In this document: positions 44,792 to 55,248 of the stretch, one piece after another | Position numbering within the stretch: the stretch's first letter is position 1 | Layout of the letters: the number at the start of each line of letters is the position of its first letter | NCBI RefSeq assembly: GCF_000319385.1 | Contig: NC_019566.1 | Coordinates: 413,015 to 477,014, forward strand | Direction of reading: 5' to 3' | DNA: 64,000 nucleotides | Source: Candidatus Endolissoclinum faulkneri L2 | Lineage (GTDB): Bacteria > Pseudomonadota > Alphaproteobacteria > Thalassobaculales > Thalassobaculaceae | The notes under the pieces: model-generated | Told to the model about the DNA's origin: nothing | The model's input: only the letters and a program-made list of their open reading frames with translations | Databases searched by the model: none | Translations under genes and position numbers: made by a program

Positions 44792-45523
44792 ATGGCTGGT
44801 CATTCTCAGTTTAAAAACATTATGTATCGCAAGGGAGCTCAAGACAAAAAGCGCGGCAAGATTTTCGCTCGCCTTGCATGCGATATTCAGGTTGCAATTA
44901 AAGCTGGTGGTGACGATCCATATTCAAATCCAGCTCTTCGCAGCGCGATCATGTCAGCTCGTAAAGAAAATATGCCTAAGGATAATATTGAGCGCGCCAT
45001 TAAAAATGGTTTTTATGGTGGCGAAAATGTAAATTGGGAGAATGTTTGCTACGAGGGTTATGGACCCGGTGGAGTTGCTTTAATTATTGATGCATTGACT
45101 GATAATCGTAATCGTACTGCTTCGGAAGTACGTGCTGCTTTTAGTAAATTTGGCGGTAAATTAGGTGAAACTAATTCAGTTTCTTTTATGTTTAATCGAG
45201 TTGGCCGGATTGTCTATCCTGCAAATATCGGTACTGCTAGCGATGTGCTAGAAGCAGCTATTAATGCTGGTGCGGAAAATGCTGAAAGCTCAAAAGTTTC
45301 GCACGAGATTGCTTGTGATGTTGAGAAATTTAATATCGTACTTGAAGCTTTAAAAGGCATGCTCGGTAAACCACAGTCAGCAGGCTTAGCCTGGAAGCCG
45401 TTAAACACATTGGTTGTGAATGATGAACATGCTGTTAATCTGATTAAATTGTGCAAGCTTTTAAAAAGCAATAATCATGTACAGCAACTTGCTGCAAACT
45501 TTGACACTAATTTAGTTATGTAA
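44792..45523 (+). CDS. yebC: YebC/PmpR family protein
   Basis: Conserved cytoplasmic protein, described as a transcription regulator and more recently linked to resolving stalled ribosomes. The 243 residues MAGHSQFKNIMYRKGAQDKKRGK... carry the family blocks IFARLACDIQVAIKAGGDDPYSNPALR and YEGYGPGGVALIIDALTDNRNRTASEVR. The frame is open to 44717, but the ATG at 44792 with GGAG upstream matches the family start; the substitution of W by Q after the initial MAGHS is minor. In relatives ruvC is close downstream; here 2.1 kb of empty DNA follows. Confidence 0.95.
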   Translation: MAGHSQFKNIMYRKGAQDKKRGKIFARLACDIQVAIKAGGDDPYSNPALRSAIMSARKENMPKDNIERAIKNGFYGGENVNWENVCYEGYGPGGVALIIDALTDNRNRTASEVRAAFSKFGGKLGETNSVSFMFNRVGRIVYPANIGTASDVLEAAINAGAENAESSKVSHEIACDVEKFNIVLEALKGMLGKPQSAGLAWKPLNTLVVNDEHAVNLIKLCKLLKSNNHVQQLAANFDTNLVM

Positions 45524-47646
45524 TCTCTTAACTTTAGACTTGGAGTATCAAACACGATCTTGTCTACTAGGAGTTGATTTAAGAAGTTTTACTATTTTAA
45601 AATACGGGCTGTTGTCCTTCGCAAGCAACTTAATTATAATTTGTTTTACTCTAAATTCGTTTTATTAGCTAAACTGTTTGCTGGTATTATCCTCCCTTTT
45701 TGAGAAGAAAAAACTTTCAGTGTATTTGGTTCCTATAATTAATTTCTTTCTGAAGATTTTATTCGATTTTAAAAAAACTATTATTTTGTTATTACGTACT
45801 ATACAATATTATCTTTTATAACAAAAGATGATTTAAAGAAAAATGCAGTTTTACGATAATTTTTAGAAGATGCAATGTTAATCTTGGCTAAGATTGTACT
45901 ATTTAGTGAGATTTTCGTATTAGAATTTAGTTAGCTCGCGCATAGTAGAAAGTACTTTCATTGTTTAGTTAGTAATTTGCATTTCTTTGTTAGTAGGTTT
46001 GTAAAAAATGTTTAATCGAAATTATTAAAATTATCGTATTAAAGCTTTTCGCTAATCACTGTTTAATCAAACATTGTACTAATTTACAATGCACTTAAAC
46101 TATGTAAGTTGACATTGTCATATCCAGATATATTAGACAAAGGTTTACATAATATACTATACAAGTAGGTTTTTATTGTTGCTGCTAGCATCTTTATTTT
46201 CAGCATTAGAATTATCAAAAAAATAATGAAGATTATTATAGCGACTATAACCTATACTGCGTGCATTATACTATAAATGCTAATTATTAAAATTATTTCA
46301 ATAAAACATCAGTAGATAAAGCTATTTATGTCTGTTTTATTCCATTAATGCAACGCTAAAGACCTGCTTGTCTTATCCAATACGGCAATGGAAGTCTGAC
46401 AGATACGTTTGCTTTATGTTCTGCTTTCTGCAGTGAATTTCGTAATTTTGAATAATAGCTTCAGATATGCTAAGGTAGCAGCAGTAGAGTAGACGATAGT
46501 AATGTTATTTTTTAAATACCACAGTATCATGACTAGCGACAATAAAATGTATTAATATTACTATAGATAGTTTGAATTATTTAGAAGAAATTTTATTATA
46601 TTAATAAGCAATCTTATTAAGACTATTTTGCATTATAAATTCATGCAATTGTTTTAGTATAATAGATATTTAGTTTTTATTATAATTAAAAGTTGAGCTA
46701 TTTATACTTTTCTATGCTAGAGGTACTAATACAGCAATAATCGTGAAAGTGATTAACGGATTTATATTTTTGGAACTTTTGTTGAGTTAAGGAAAAATTT
46801 AAGATCGTATGATAAAGATAAATATTAGCTAATTTTTGATAAAAAAATTCATGACGTTAAATTATAAATACGATATGAATACTCCAATTCAAGCAGTTTT
46901 TAATTGGTGCTTTCTAAGCTAAGAAGCTGGTGGAAATGTCGAGCAAATTATATTCTTAAAATATTATTTTATAGAAAATTGACTATTGGCAAATATTGTC
47001 AAAGAGGAAGGTAGTACACAAATTTATATAGTTTCACATAATCTACTTAATATTTAGCTACAATCGGTGTTACATTAATTTAGATTAATTCATATTCAAT
47101 ATTATTTTTTCCAAAAAAAAGATTTTCGTTTATTTCCTTCATATTTTGTTGTGAAGTGTTCTAGGACTAATTTTTCTATTAAAATACTATTAATTTGGCT
47201 ATTAGCTAAAATGTGGAACTTTCGTGTAAATTGTCGAATTGCATCTTAGCTAGTAGCAAATAGCAGAATAAGCGAAATTAACCAAAGCGGATCTTAAGAG
47301 ATCTTTGAGATTTTTGAATAGTAATGAGATACGTATACAGCCTTTAGTAGGCTAAGTTTGAGGTTATGGTGAGCGGGTTGGTATATATAAATGTTAACGT
47401 TGATTCTGCTCGCTTTAACACATCAGCATAAACTTTTATAGTGCTGCTTTTAGTGATCACGGAAGGCTATACTACTCGCAGAAAATAATATGATCGAAAA
47501 GACTATCGATTCTTGTTGAGGGCATTGTTATCTCTCCTAGAGCGATCAGCTTACATCAAGTTTATATTGGAATGATGGTATTGTATATATAATTCGTAAA
47601 AATTATAGATGCTCAACTATATCTGCGTGAGGGGGGCGCAGAGACG
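45524..47646. other. Gene desert where ruvCAB is expected
   Basis: 2.1 kb between yebC and ybgC, where relatives carry ruvC, ruvA and ruvB. No Walker A of RuvB and no RuvC acidic motifs are readable in any frame. At 47490 an ATG gives MIEKTIDSC before a stop, loosely like a RuvA start, but too short to claim. A possible ybgC promoter (TTGGAA 47567-47572, TATAAT 47588-47593, 15-base spacing) lies at the end. Confidence 0.5.
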
Positions 47647-48084
47647 ATGTCTGAATCATTTCGATTTTCTGTTCGTGTATACTACGAAGACACTGATGCA
47701 GGTGGAGTAGTCTATCATGCAACTTATTTGCATTACGCAGAACGGGCACGCACGGAGTTTTTGCGTACTAATGGCATCGAACAACGCGTGATGAGGGAAG
47801 CAGAGAATTTTGCATTTATGGTTCGCCGTTGCACTGTTGATTATCGTGCTCCAGCACTTTTAGATGATGCACTTGAAGTACTTACTCGTTTCACATTTGC
47901 GCGTGGTGCAGTTTTGAAAGCGGTGCAAGAAGTGGTTAGACATGGAGAAAGTAAACCGCTTGTGGTGATAGATCTCGTTATTGCTGGAGTAAACGAACGA
48001 GGGCGACCAGTGCGTTTGCCACAAAAGATACGCGATATGGTTAGCGAAAATAATGAAAACAAAGAGTTATGGAGAGATGTTTAG
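47647..48084 (+). CDS. ybgC: Tol-Pal-associated acyl-CoA thioesterase YbgC
   Basis: Hot-dog-fold thioesterase of the 4-hydroxybenzoyl-CoA family; the first gene of the tol-pal cluster in most proteobacteria. The 145 residues contain the catalytic region YYEDTDAGGVVYHATYLHYAERARTEFL, with the Asp17 and GVVYH pattern. The ATG at 47647 follows GAGGGGGGC. Here its usual partners tolQ, tolR, tolA and tolB are absent from the following 2.2 kb, although pal remains. What it does without them is uncertain; phospholipid metabolism has been suggested for the family. Confidence 0.94.
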   Translation: MSESFRFSVRVYYEDTDAGGVVYHATYLHYAERARTEFLRTNGIEQRVMREAENFAFMVRRCTVDYRAPALLDDALEVLTRFTFARGAVLKAVQEVVRHGESKPLVVIDLVIAGVNERGRPVRLPQKIRDMVSENNENKELWRDV

Positions 48085-49930
48085 CAATAGTCTGAATTGT
48101 TCATATTTTTGACTTTTAATATAAAATCAAATTTTCTTGTTTAGTTATAAGTATTAGCTTTTAGTACTAAGCATAATCTAAGAAAATTATTTTGCATTAA
48201 TGTTTTTGTTATGATTTTGTTCTAAAATACTAACAAATTGCATGATGCGTTTTGTTAACATGATATCTTTTTTGCTTGGTTGTTTTGGCAGATTAAAATT
48301 TTATCGATATCAAATGCCTTATGAGGAATATAATATTAAATTATTGATACTTAACTTAAGTTATCAATCCATAATTCAGCTTTATATTCTACTGAGATAG
48401 AGGATAATATTTCATTCTACCTTATTAAGTTTTTAATTTGAGTAAAATTTAGGTAAAAAATTAATGATTGTGACTGGCTTCAATATATTTTTCTAATTAA
48501 AACAATTAAGATAATATTTTACTAGAGAAATGCTTAAAAAAAATAATCCAATCAAAATGCTAATGTTCTTCTTTGATTGTTTAATATTATAGTACGCTAA
48601 AGTCATGTATACAAATTTTAAGTTTGATATATGTTGAACCAAGACAACAATAATCATAGTTAATAATTAAACCAAAAAAAAATTTTGTAACGAATAATTA
48701 AGGGCATTATTTGTTTTGAATAATACAATCAGTGATTAACAATAAACGTATTTATTAAAAATTTTTTAGATTTAGACTAAGACTATTATTTTTGATCAAA
48801 TTAGGCATGCATAACGTCGTGCTTAAAAGTAGATGATGAGTTTATAGTTATTTTTTACAGGATACTTTATTAGAATGTTTAAAATTTATGTACAATAGTT
48901 TTTTATTTTTAGTAAAACCTTTAGAAAAATACTGGAGATGATTATAATATATTTTTATTGCTTAAGCTTTGCATATAAAGCTCTTTATCATCTTCGAATT
49001 AATAATTCTTTATCTTTGCTTTTATGAAATTTTGATGAACGATTCGATAAAGTACGTGTTGAAGCTTTGGATTAAACAATTAAAAGTTTTTGATTAATTA
49101 ACGTTTACTTTAATTGTTTATATGTATAGAGAAGTCCATTGTGACGAGAATGTCATTGGTTATGTGGCTTATTTGTAGTTTAATCATCTTGAAGTTTTAT
49201 TTCCTTTGCATTAAAACACAATGTTTTTATCTGTCGTTCTGACAAATACCGCTTAATGACTGGTATTTGTTTATTTTTATAGCAAAAATCTTTTTTTGTA
49301 TTAGTATCTATTAGAAGATCTATGCGATAGAGTAATCTAAATTAAGATAAGATGGTATTAGTTTCTAATACTAATTTAAATAAAATTTATAAATAACACT
49401 TAGCATTATTTATTATCTTGTTATAATATTTTACATAAGATTAGTTTTAGTTTAATATTTTTATTCTATTATTGAGATCTATTTTTAGTAGCTAAAAACA
49501 GAATTTATTGTATATATCATCAATTATTACATAGAATCGTTTACGGCGATATACGCATAATATAATAAGTATAGTCTTCTTTATTCTTGTATTAATCAGA
49601 TACTTTCTCAAGTATAATAAATAAAGAATAGTCATTGTCAATAATCACGATTATTAATGCTATATATTAAGTTTTATTAATTCTTTGTAGAAAGACACCT
49701 AATTAATTTATAGTATAGACTTTTGCTTTTGAGCTTTTATAGTAAGTTTTTCAAAAAGCTAATTTTAGCAAAGTTTATTGCAGGATTTTTTGTTTTGGTT
49801 AGTTCAAGCTAATCTGAATTATTTTTTATGTAAATTAATTAGGTTTAAATTTTTCTGTATTATTACGCTATGTGTATTGACAAGTTTACTGAATAGTGAC
49901 TTAATCATAACCTTCTTGTGGAAACTATGG
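48085..49930. other. Gene desert where tolQ, tolR, tolA and most of tolB are expected
   Basis: 1.85 kb of AT-rich DNA with no readable TolQ or TolR membrane motif. A terminator-like hairpin is at 49242-49280. The DNA merges into the tolB remnant that follows. Short frames near 48242 and 49043 have no family resemblance that I can defend. Confidence 0.5.
49242..49280 (+). terminator. Terminator-like hairpin with T-tract
   Basis: ACAAATACC (49242-49250) pairs perfectly with GGTATTTGT (49262-49270) across an 11-base loop and is followed by TTATTTTTAT, the best rho-independent shape in the window. The nearest upstream stop (ybgC) is 1.16 kb away, so it may belong to a lost gene. Confidence 0.55.
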
Positions 49931-50110
49931 GTTATATGGCCTGAAATTTCACTTATCGATTTTTGTTTAGTGCGAAGAATGTTCACTCCAAATGGCCCAG
50001 GTGTCGCCTCAAGGTTGTATAGTGTTGGTTTAGCCAGATCTAAAAATAACTTGAATTGAATAATGTTATGCGTTTTTTAGAACCTAGCTCGGAGTCTTTT
50101 GTTTTGTTAA
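49931..50110 (+). pseudogene. tolB: Remnant of tolB 3' end
   Basis: TolB is the periplasmic beta-propeller of the Tol-Pal system. Only its C-terminal end is readable. In the frame that includes 49937-50059 the peptide runs VIWPEISLIDFCLVRR, then MFTPNGPGVASRLYSVGLARSKNN, matching the TolB pattern TW(A/S)PNGR..MF.R.TPG.GGASRLYSVDLTGRNE. The frame then hits TGA. One base shift later, 50083-50110 reads P-ARSLLFC-stop, corresponding to the family ending DPAWSPLL, with TGG changed to CGG. The remnant sits 180 bp before pal, exactly where tolB belongs. No intact start or propeller repeats are found, so it cannot encode TolB. Confidence 0.75.
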
Positions 50111-50289
50111 GCCTTAGGGAAATATTTTAAAGAATAATCCTAATGATTGCCTAGATGAAAGTAGTCTGTGAAATTTGGCTAAGCAATTTGCGGTTTTTTT
50201 TGGGGTCAGCTTAGACTTTAAAGATACTAAACTATTAAGTTATTTACTTTGAAGCAAGCTACCATAGAATCCTTCAAAGGAGCATAATA

Positions 50290-50805
50290 TTGATCATGCG
50301 CATAAAGTTTCTCAGTATATTTGCTGCAGTATCGCTGCTTGCTGCTTGCGAAACTGCACCAACTGAGACCTCAGATCTAGAATCGAGTGGACCTAAGAAG
50401 GATGCTGCTATGCCTGCATCCACTTCAAATCCCACTGGATTAGTTTCCGGTAGTTCGGAAGATTTTGTTGCTAATGTTAGTGATCGCGTTTTTTTTGCAT
50501 TTGACAGTTTCTCTCTTGACGACAAGGCTCGCGCGATCCTTGAAAGTCAAGCTTCCTGGTTGCGCAAGCATCCAAATACTATGATTACTGTAGAGGGGCA
50601 TTGCGATACAGTTGGTACTCGCGATTATAATATGGCTCTCGGAGAGCATCGAGCTGCTGCAGTTAAGAAATATCTTGTTTCTCTGGGTACTGATGCTAGC
50701 CATATAAAGACTATTTCTTACGGAAAGGAGCGTCCAGTTAACAAGGGAGCAACCAAGAAAGATATAGCGGCAGGTAATCGTCGCAGCGTTACTTTAATTA
50801 ATTGA
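50290..50805 (+). CDS. pal: Peptidoglycan-associated lipoprotein Pal
   Basis: Outer-membrane lipoprotein anchoring the membrane to peptidoglycan by its OmpA-like domain. The 171 residues: signal peptide with lipobox LLAAC, a Ser/Thr/Pro linker (to about 60), then an OmpA-C domain with the diaminopimelate-binding segment VEGHCDTVGTRDYNMALGEHRA and a closing NRRSVTLIN. GGAG at 50279-50282 is 7 bases from a TTG at 50290 and 13 from an ATG at 50296; I prefer the TTG because of that spacing, though ATG is possible. Its normal partners TolQRAB are lost nearby. A strong terminator follows. Confidence 0.94.
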   Translation: MIMRIKFLSIFAAVSLLAACETAPTETSDLESSGPKKDAAMPASTSNPTGLVSGSSEDFVANVSDRVFFAFDSFSLDDKARAILESQASWLRKHPNTMITVEGHCDTVGTRDYNMALGEHRAAAVKKYLVSLGTDASHIKTISYGKERPVNKGATKKDIAAGNRRSVTLIN

Positions 50806-50831
50806 TAGTTTCGCTTCTGGATTAAAATCTA

Positions 50832-50880
50832 ACAAGAGGATGAAATTTTCGTTTAGGTGATTTCATCCTCTTGTATCTTT
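50832..50880 (+). terminator. Rho-independent terminator after pal
   Basis: Starting 26 bp after the pal stop, 50832-50846 and 50860-50874 pair over 15 bp (core AAGAGGATGAAAT / ATTTCATCCTCTT) around a 13-base loop, followed by ATCTTTT. Stem strength and position make this a confident terminator, so tilS is probably transcribed separately. Confidence 0.8.
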
Positions 50881-51222
50881 TATCATTGTTACTGTAGCTA
50901 TTTTGTGCTATGGCCTGTTTTGCTAATGCTAAAACGATGCTCTTTGTATATTAGCTTGTGCGGAAGCTAGCTGAGTTATCAATAATTTAATCTGCAACTT
51001 TGGGAGTTTATATCTATTGTATAGATTATTGTCGTTTTTAAGCATTATGTATTAATTTTTTCTTATTCCTAGAATCAGGATGATTTAGTCGGGAGGGATT
51101 TTCTACGAATTGCTTGCTAGGTTTCTCAATCAAGTTTTTTTTAAGTAAAAACGTATTTGGGCTAGTTTAGTTTAATTGGCATTTTTTAGTTAATGATTTG
51201 GTATTGCGTAACTTGTTAGTTT
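50875..51222. other. Intergenic, pal to tilS; expected site of cpoB
   Basis: About 350 bp where relatives place cpoB (ybgF). At about 50888-50935 a frame with one TAG reads a signal-peptide-like LFCAMACFANAKT, which could be the start of CpoB, followed by stops in all frames. This is suggestive only. No other element was seen. Confidence 0.35.
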
Positions 51223-52596
51223 GTGAAAAAAGAATCTTCTCTAGGTCAAACACCGCTGCATGATGCCGATGCGATCGAATTATTAGACATCGTTATGGCT
51301 GATGACCTTAATCTACAGAGACCAGTAGTTTTAGCTGTTTCAGGCGGCCCTGATAGCATGGCTTTGTTGTATTTTACGGATCTCTGGGCGCGGCAAAGAA
51401 AAAGGGAGTTACTAGTACTTACTGTAGATCATTCTTTGCGTCAAGAATCTGCAAATGAAGCTGCTGAAGTTGCGCGGAGAGTTATTGCAATGGGGCATAC
51501 TCACCAAGTACTAACTTGGCATGGAACTAAACCAGCTACAGGAATACAAGCAGCTGCTCGTGATATTCGTTTCACATTGCTTTCCGAGGCTTGTTATCGT
51601 GCTGGTGCGCTCACTATGCTATTTGCTCATCATCGCGATGATCAAGCAGAGACATTATTGCATCGTATAAATGGTAACACTGGTCCAGAAGGACTTGCTA
51701 GTATGTCACTGGTCACTTCTCGGAATGGTTTGCGGTTGGCTAGGCCTTTTTTGTCTGTGCCAAAGGATAGACTTTTAGCTACTTGCACGGCAGCTAGTCT
51801 TGACTACATCAATGATCCTTCTAATGAAGATTTGCGCTTTGCTCGCGCAAAGTTACGGCACTTGAAACCGGCTTTGTCTGAGATAGGTTTAACGGTTGAT
51901 CGTTTAACTCGACTATCTAGCGCTATGGGTATCGCTCGTTGTGCTATGAGGAAGATAGTCGGTAGCTGGTTAGCTCGCTATGCTGTGGTCTATGCCTGTG
52001 GTACTTGCCGACTCGATCTATTTTCACTGCAAGCTGGGCCGGATTACTTCACTGCTGTTGTTTTGCGTTGCGTATTTAATATAGTGGGCGGCTTTGGTCA
52101 TCCACCGAGCAGCGAGGCAATGACGAGGCTGATAGAGTGGATAACTGGAAAGTCAGCTGTATGGCGGCGTACTTTGCGTGGCTGTTTACTCCAAATTGAT
52201 AACGGTAGTCTTATTGTAATGCGGGAGGAGGTTGCTTGTGCGCAGCCTGTTGTTGTACGTGCTGGCCAAATTGCATGTTGGGATGGTCGTTTTTTAATAC
52301 GCAACAAGACCAACTGTACAATAAGTGTAGGTTCATGTGGTGCGAATGGGTGGCGTCAAATTAAGTGTTCTGAATTGTTTTTGATGTTATCGAAAGAAGT
52401 GCAAAATTTACCGTATCCAGCTCGTATAGCTTGGCCGCTTGTAACTAACCTTGACGGATCAATTGCTCTCCCCCACCTTGTATCAGGCGAACAAGATGCA
52501 GTAGACTCGAAAGATGTTGGGGTGACAATCTTTTTGATGTCCTTGCGTGCGCAATCGATCAGTGGCCTAAAGATTAATGGAAGGCTAAGAATGTGA
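51223..52596 (+). CDS. tilS: tRNA(Ile)-lysidine synthetase
   Basis: Modifies C34 of tRNA-Ile(CAU) to lysidine, so that it reads AUA; essential in an AT-rich genome. The 457 residues contain the PP-loop SGGPDS (40-45), then the [10 protein letters not shown] and [13 protein letters not shown] blocks. The C-terminal part is less conserved. The GTG at 51223 is the start. The ftsH start codon lies within its stop (ATGTGA, 4-bp overlap), so the two are translationally coupled, as is common in this group. Confidence 0.94.
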   Translation: MKKESSLGQTPLHDADAIELLDIVMADDLNLQRPVVLAVSGGPDSMALLYFTDLWARQRKRELLVLTVDHSLRQESANEAAEVARRVIAMGHTHQVLTWHGTKPATGIQAAARDIRFTLLSEACYRAGALTMLFAHHRDDQAETLLHRINGNTGPEGLASMSLVTSRNGLRLARPFLSVPKDRLLATCTAASLDYINDPSNEDLRFARAKLRHLKPALSEIGLTVDRLTRLSSAMGIARCAMRKIVGSWLARYAVVYACGTCRLDLFSLQAGPDYFTAVVLRCVFNIVGGFGHPPSSEAMTRLIEWITGKSAVWRRTLRGCLLQIDNGSLIVMREEVACAQPVVVRAGQIACWDGRFLIRNKTNCTISVGSCGANGWRQIKCSELFLMLSKEVQNLPYPARIAWPLVTNLDGSIALPHLVSGEQDAVDSKDVGVTIFLMSLRAQSISGLKINGRLRM

Positions 52597-54563
52597 ATAA
52601 TTTTGGTAAAAATGTTGCTCTTTGGGTTATTATTGGCGTTTTGTGTATAGCGTTATTCAATCTTTTTCAGGGATCTTCGTCCCACACCGGTCAACGCAAT
52701 TTAGCCTATTCGGAATTTTTGTCTGAAGTTGAAAGTGGTCGTATTAGTCAGGTTACAATTCAAGGACAAGAAATTTCTGGCCAGTTTGTCGATGGTAATA
52801 CTTTTAGTACGTATGCTCCGCAGGACGTTAATCTTGTTGCACAACTTACTAAGTCCGGTGTGCGGATTTCTGCAGAACCGCTTGACGATGGCACATCAGG
52901 ATTGTTTCAAATATTACTCAGCTGGTTCCCTATGTTGCTTTTTATCGCTGTCTGGATTTTCTTTATGCGTCAGATGCAGGGAGGCGGAGGGAAGGCTATG
53001 GGATTTGGTCGAAGTCGCGCTAGATTGTTAGCTGAGAGAACTGGGCGTGTTACTTTTGACGACGTTGCTGGTGTTGATGAGGCAAAATCTGAATTGGAAG
53101 AGATAGTTGAATTTCTTAAAGATCAGCAACGATTTCGTCGGTTGGGCGGCAAGATTCCTAAGGGATGTTTATTAGTAGGGCCTCCTGGCACTGGTAAAAC
53201 TCTTCTTGCCCGTGCTATTGCGGGCGAAGCTAATGTACCGTTCTTCACTATTTCTGGTTCTGATTTTGTTGAAATGTTTGTAGGTGTTGGTGCTAGTCGT
53301 GTGCGCGATATGTTTGAACAGGGTAAAAAGAATGCTCCTTGCATAATTTTTATCGATGAAATTGATGCAGTTGGTCGTCATCGTGGTGCTGGGATGGGTG
53401 GTGGTAATGATGAACGTGAGCAGACTTTAAACCAACTGTTGGTTGAAATGGATGGCTTTGAGTCAAATGATGGTGTCATTTTGATCGCTGCTACTAATCG
53501 GCCAGACGTTTTGGATCCAGCTCTTTTGCGTCCTGGTCGTTTTGATCGCCAAATTGTCGTGTTGAATCCTGATATTCTTGGTCGTGAAAAAATTTTAAAG
53601 GTTCACATGCGTAAAGTACCAATTGCTTCCGATGTAGATGCACACACTATTGGACGTGGTACTCCAGGGTTTTCTGGCGCTGACCTTGCTAATTTAGTGA
53701 ATGAAGCTGCCTTGCTAGCCGCACGTAAGGGAAAGCGCGTAGTTGGTGTTACTGAGTTTGAGGAAGCGAAAGATAAGGTGATGATGGGCTCGGAGCGTCG
53801 CTCTATGGTTATGACAAACGATGAAAAAAAGCTTACTGCTTACCACGAAGCAGGGCATGCTATAGTCGCTTTGCATTGCCCTAATAGCGATCCTATTCAT
53901 AAAGCTACTATTATTCCGCGTGGTCGAGCTTTAGGTATGGTTGTACGCCTACCTGAGGGTGATCGAATATCTTTATCACGTGCAAAGCTAGAAGCTGATT
54001 TGTGTGTTGCTTGTGGTGGACGTATTGCTGAATACATGATATTTGGTTCCGAACAAATAACTACTGGTTCTTCTTCTGACATTCGCATGGTATCAGAGAT
54101 GTCTCGCCGGATGATTAGAGAATGGGGAATGAGTGATAAACTCGGGTTTTTAGCTTATTCGGCAGATCAATCTGAAATGTTTTTAGGTCATTTAGTTAAT
54201 CAGCAAACTAATGTTTCTGAGGCGACTGCTAACGTGATTGATGAGGAAATTCGCCGAATTACTGATAGTGCCTATGACTATGCTGCCCGAATATTAGAGA
54301 ATAATATAGATGATTTGCATGCTTTGGCTAAAGGATTGTTGGAATACGAAAGTCTTTCTGGTAATGAGATTCGCGCATTGTTGATAAACGGATCGATTGA
54401 TCGTTCTTGCGGTTCTGATGAAAACTCTAAAAAGCCTAGCGCCTCAGATCGTCGTCGTCGTAGAGCATCTGTACCACCTGGTGGCAGCACTGGTGTTCCT
54501 CCTGCTACGAACAGTAATAATGCTGGTGGTATTAGACCTAATCCACAGCCTGGTGATTGCTAA
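52593..54563 (+). CDS. ftsH: ATP-dependent zinc metalloprotease FtsH
   Basis: Inner-membrane AAA+ protease that degrades misassembled membrane proteins and regulators such as LpxC and sigma-32. The 656 residues: two membrane spans (about 8-25 and 105-125) around a periplasmic domain, AAA+ domain with Walker A GPPGTGKT (196-203), Walker [12 protein letters not shown] region, and M41 protease with HEAGH (418-422). The tail is Ser/Gly/Pro-rich. GTG start overlapping tilS. A 685-bp gap then precedes folP; relatives have folP almost adjacent. Confidence 0.97.
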   Translation: MNNFGKNVALWVIIGVLCIALFNLFQGSSSHTGQRNLAYSEFLSEVESGRISQVTIQGQEISGQFVDGNTFSTYAPQDVNLVAQLTKSGVRISAEPLDDGTSGLFQILLSWFPMLLFIAVWIFFMRQMQGGGGKAMGFGRSRARLLAERTGRVTFDDVAGVDEAKSELEEIVEFLKDQQRFRRLGGKIPKGCLLVGPPGTGKTLLARAIAGEANVPFFTISGSDFVEMFVGVGASRVRDMFEQGKKNAPCIIFIDEIDAVGRHRGAGMGGGNDEREQTLNQLLVEMDGFESNDGVILIAATNRPDVLDPALLRPGRFDRQIVVLNPDILGREKILKVHMRKVPIASDVDAHTIGRGTPGFSGADLANLVNEAALLAARKGKRVVGVTEFEEAKDKVMMGSERRSMVMTNDEKKLTAYHEAGHAIVALHCPNSDPIHKATIIPRGRALGMVVRLPEGDRISLSRAKLEADLCVACGGRIAEYMIFGSEQITTGSSSDIRMVSEMSRRMIREWGMSDKLGFLAYSADQSEMFLGHLVNQQTNVSEATANVIDEEIRRITDSAYDYAARILENNIDDLHALAKGLLEYESLSGNEIRALLINGSIDRSCGSDENSKKPSASDRRRRRASVPPGGSTGVPPATNSNNAGGIRPNPQPGDC

Positions 54564-55248
54564 CAATTGTCAGTGTCTTTAATTTGTATTGATAAACCTA
54601 TCTAGCAAAATAGGTAAATGAAACTGTAATATAGTTACTTTTAGACAAGAATACGCAATAAAAACATGGTGTCTGAATTTTTCATTAAGTTTATTTTGAC
54701 AATAAGCTAGGCTATAAAGGTCTAAAAGAGTTAGTGTTATTTAACTCAAAGATACCTATCTTGTGGTGATTGTATTATTTTGTCTATTTATTGACTGATG
54801 GAACTAATGGATTTATGCATTTCTACATTTTCGGATATTTAATGCTCTATTGACGAACTTTCTTTATGCTACGTATAAGTGTTGTATATTAATTGATCAA
54901 GCATTAAGCATATAATATCTTGCTGATTTGTTTATTTTATTCTACATAGATAATTTACATTTTATACTTTTTAATAAGCATAGTTGCACGGAGTTTATTG
55001 GATTATAGTCAATAATACTTTTCCCGTAAGTATGCAATACTTTGATAGATCGCAAGTTATTTAAATTACGCTATTTTATTTTTTTACAATCTTTGCTAAA
55101 GATGATAGTATAATACTTTTTTATTGAAGCTTGAACGTTTTTATTGTATGATCCTCTCCTAGATCTTGACGGAATATCTGATTTAAAGAGCTTTGATTAT
55201 TTATCATCGTAATTTTAAAAAATAATTAAAATTAAATCTTCTTTTTTT
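54564..55248. other. Intergenic, ftsH to folP
   Basis: 685 bp of AT-rich sequence with no frame, hairpin or repeat that I can support. Relatives usually have these genes close together, so this is probably expanded or decayed spacer. Confidence 0.45.

Noticed and set aside
47490-47520. MIEKTIDSC as a ruvA start remnant
   Set aside because: Only nine residues before a stop with loose similarity; chance match cannot be excluded.
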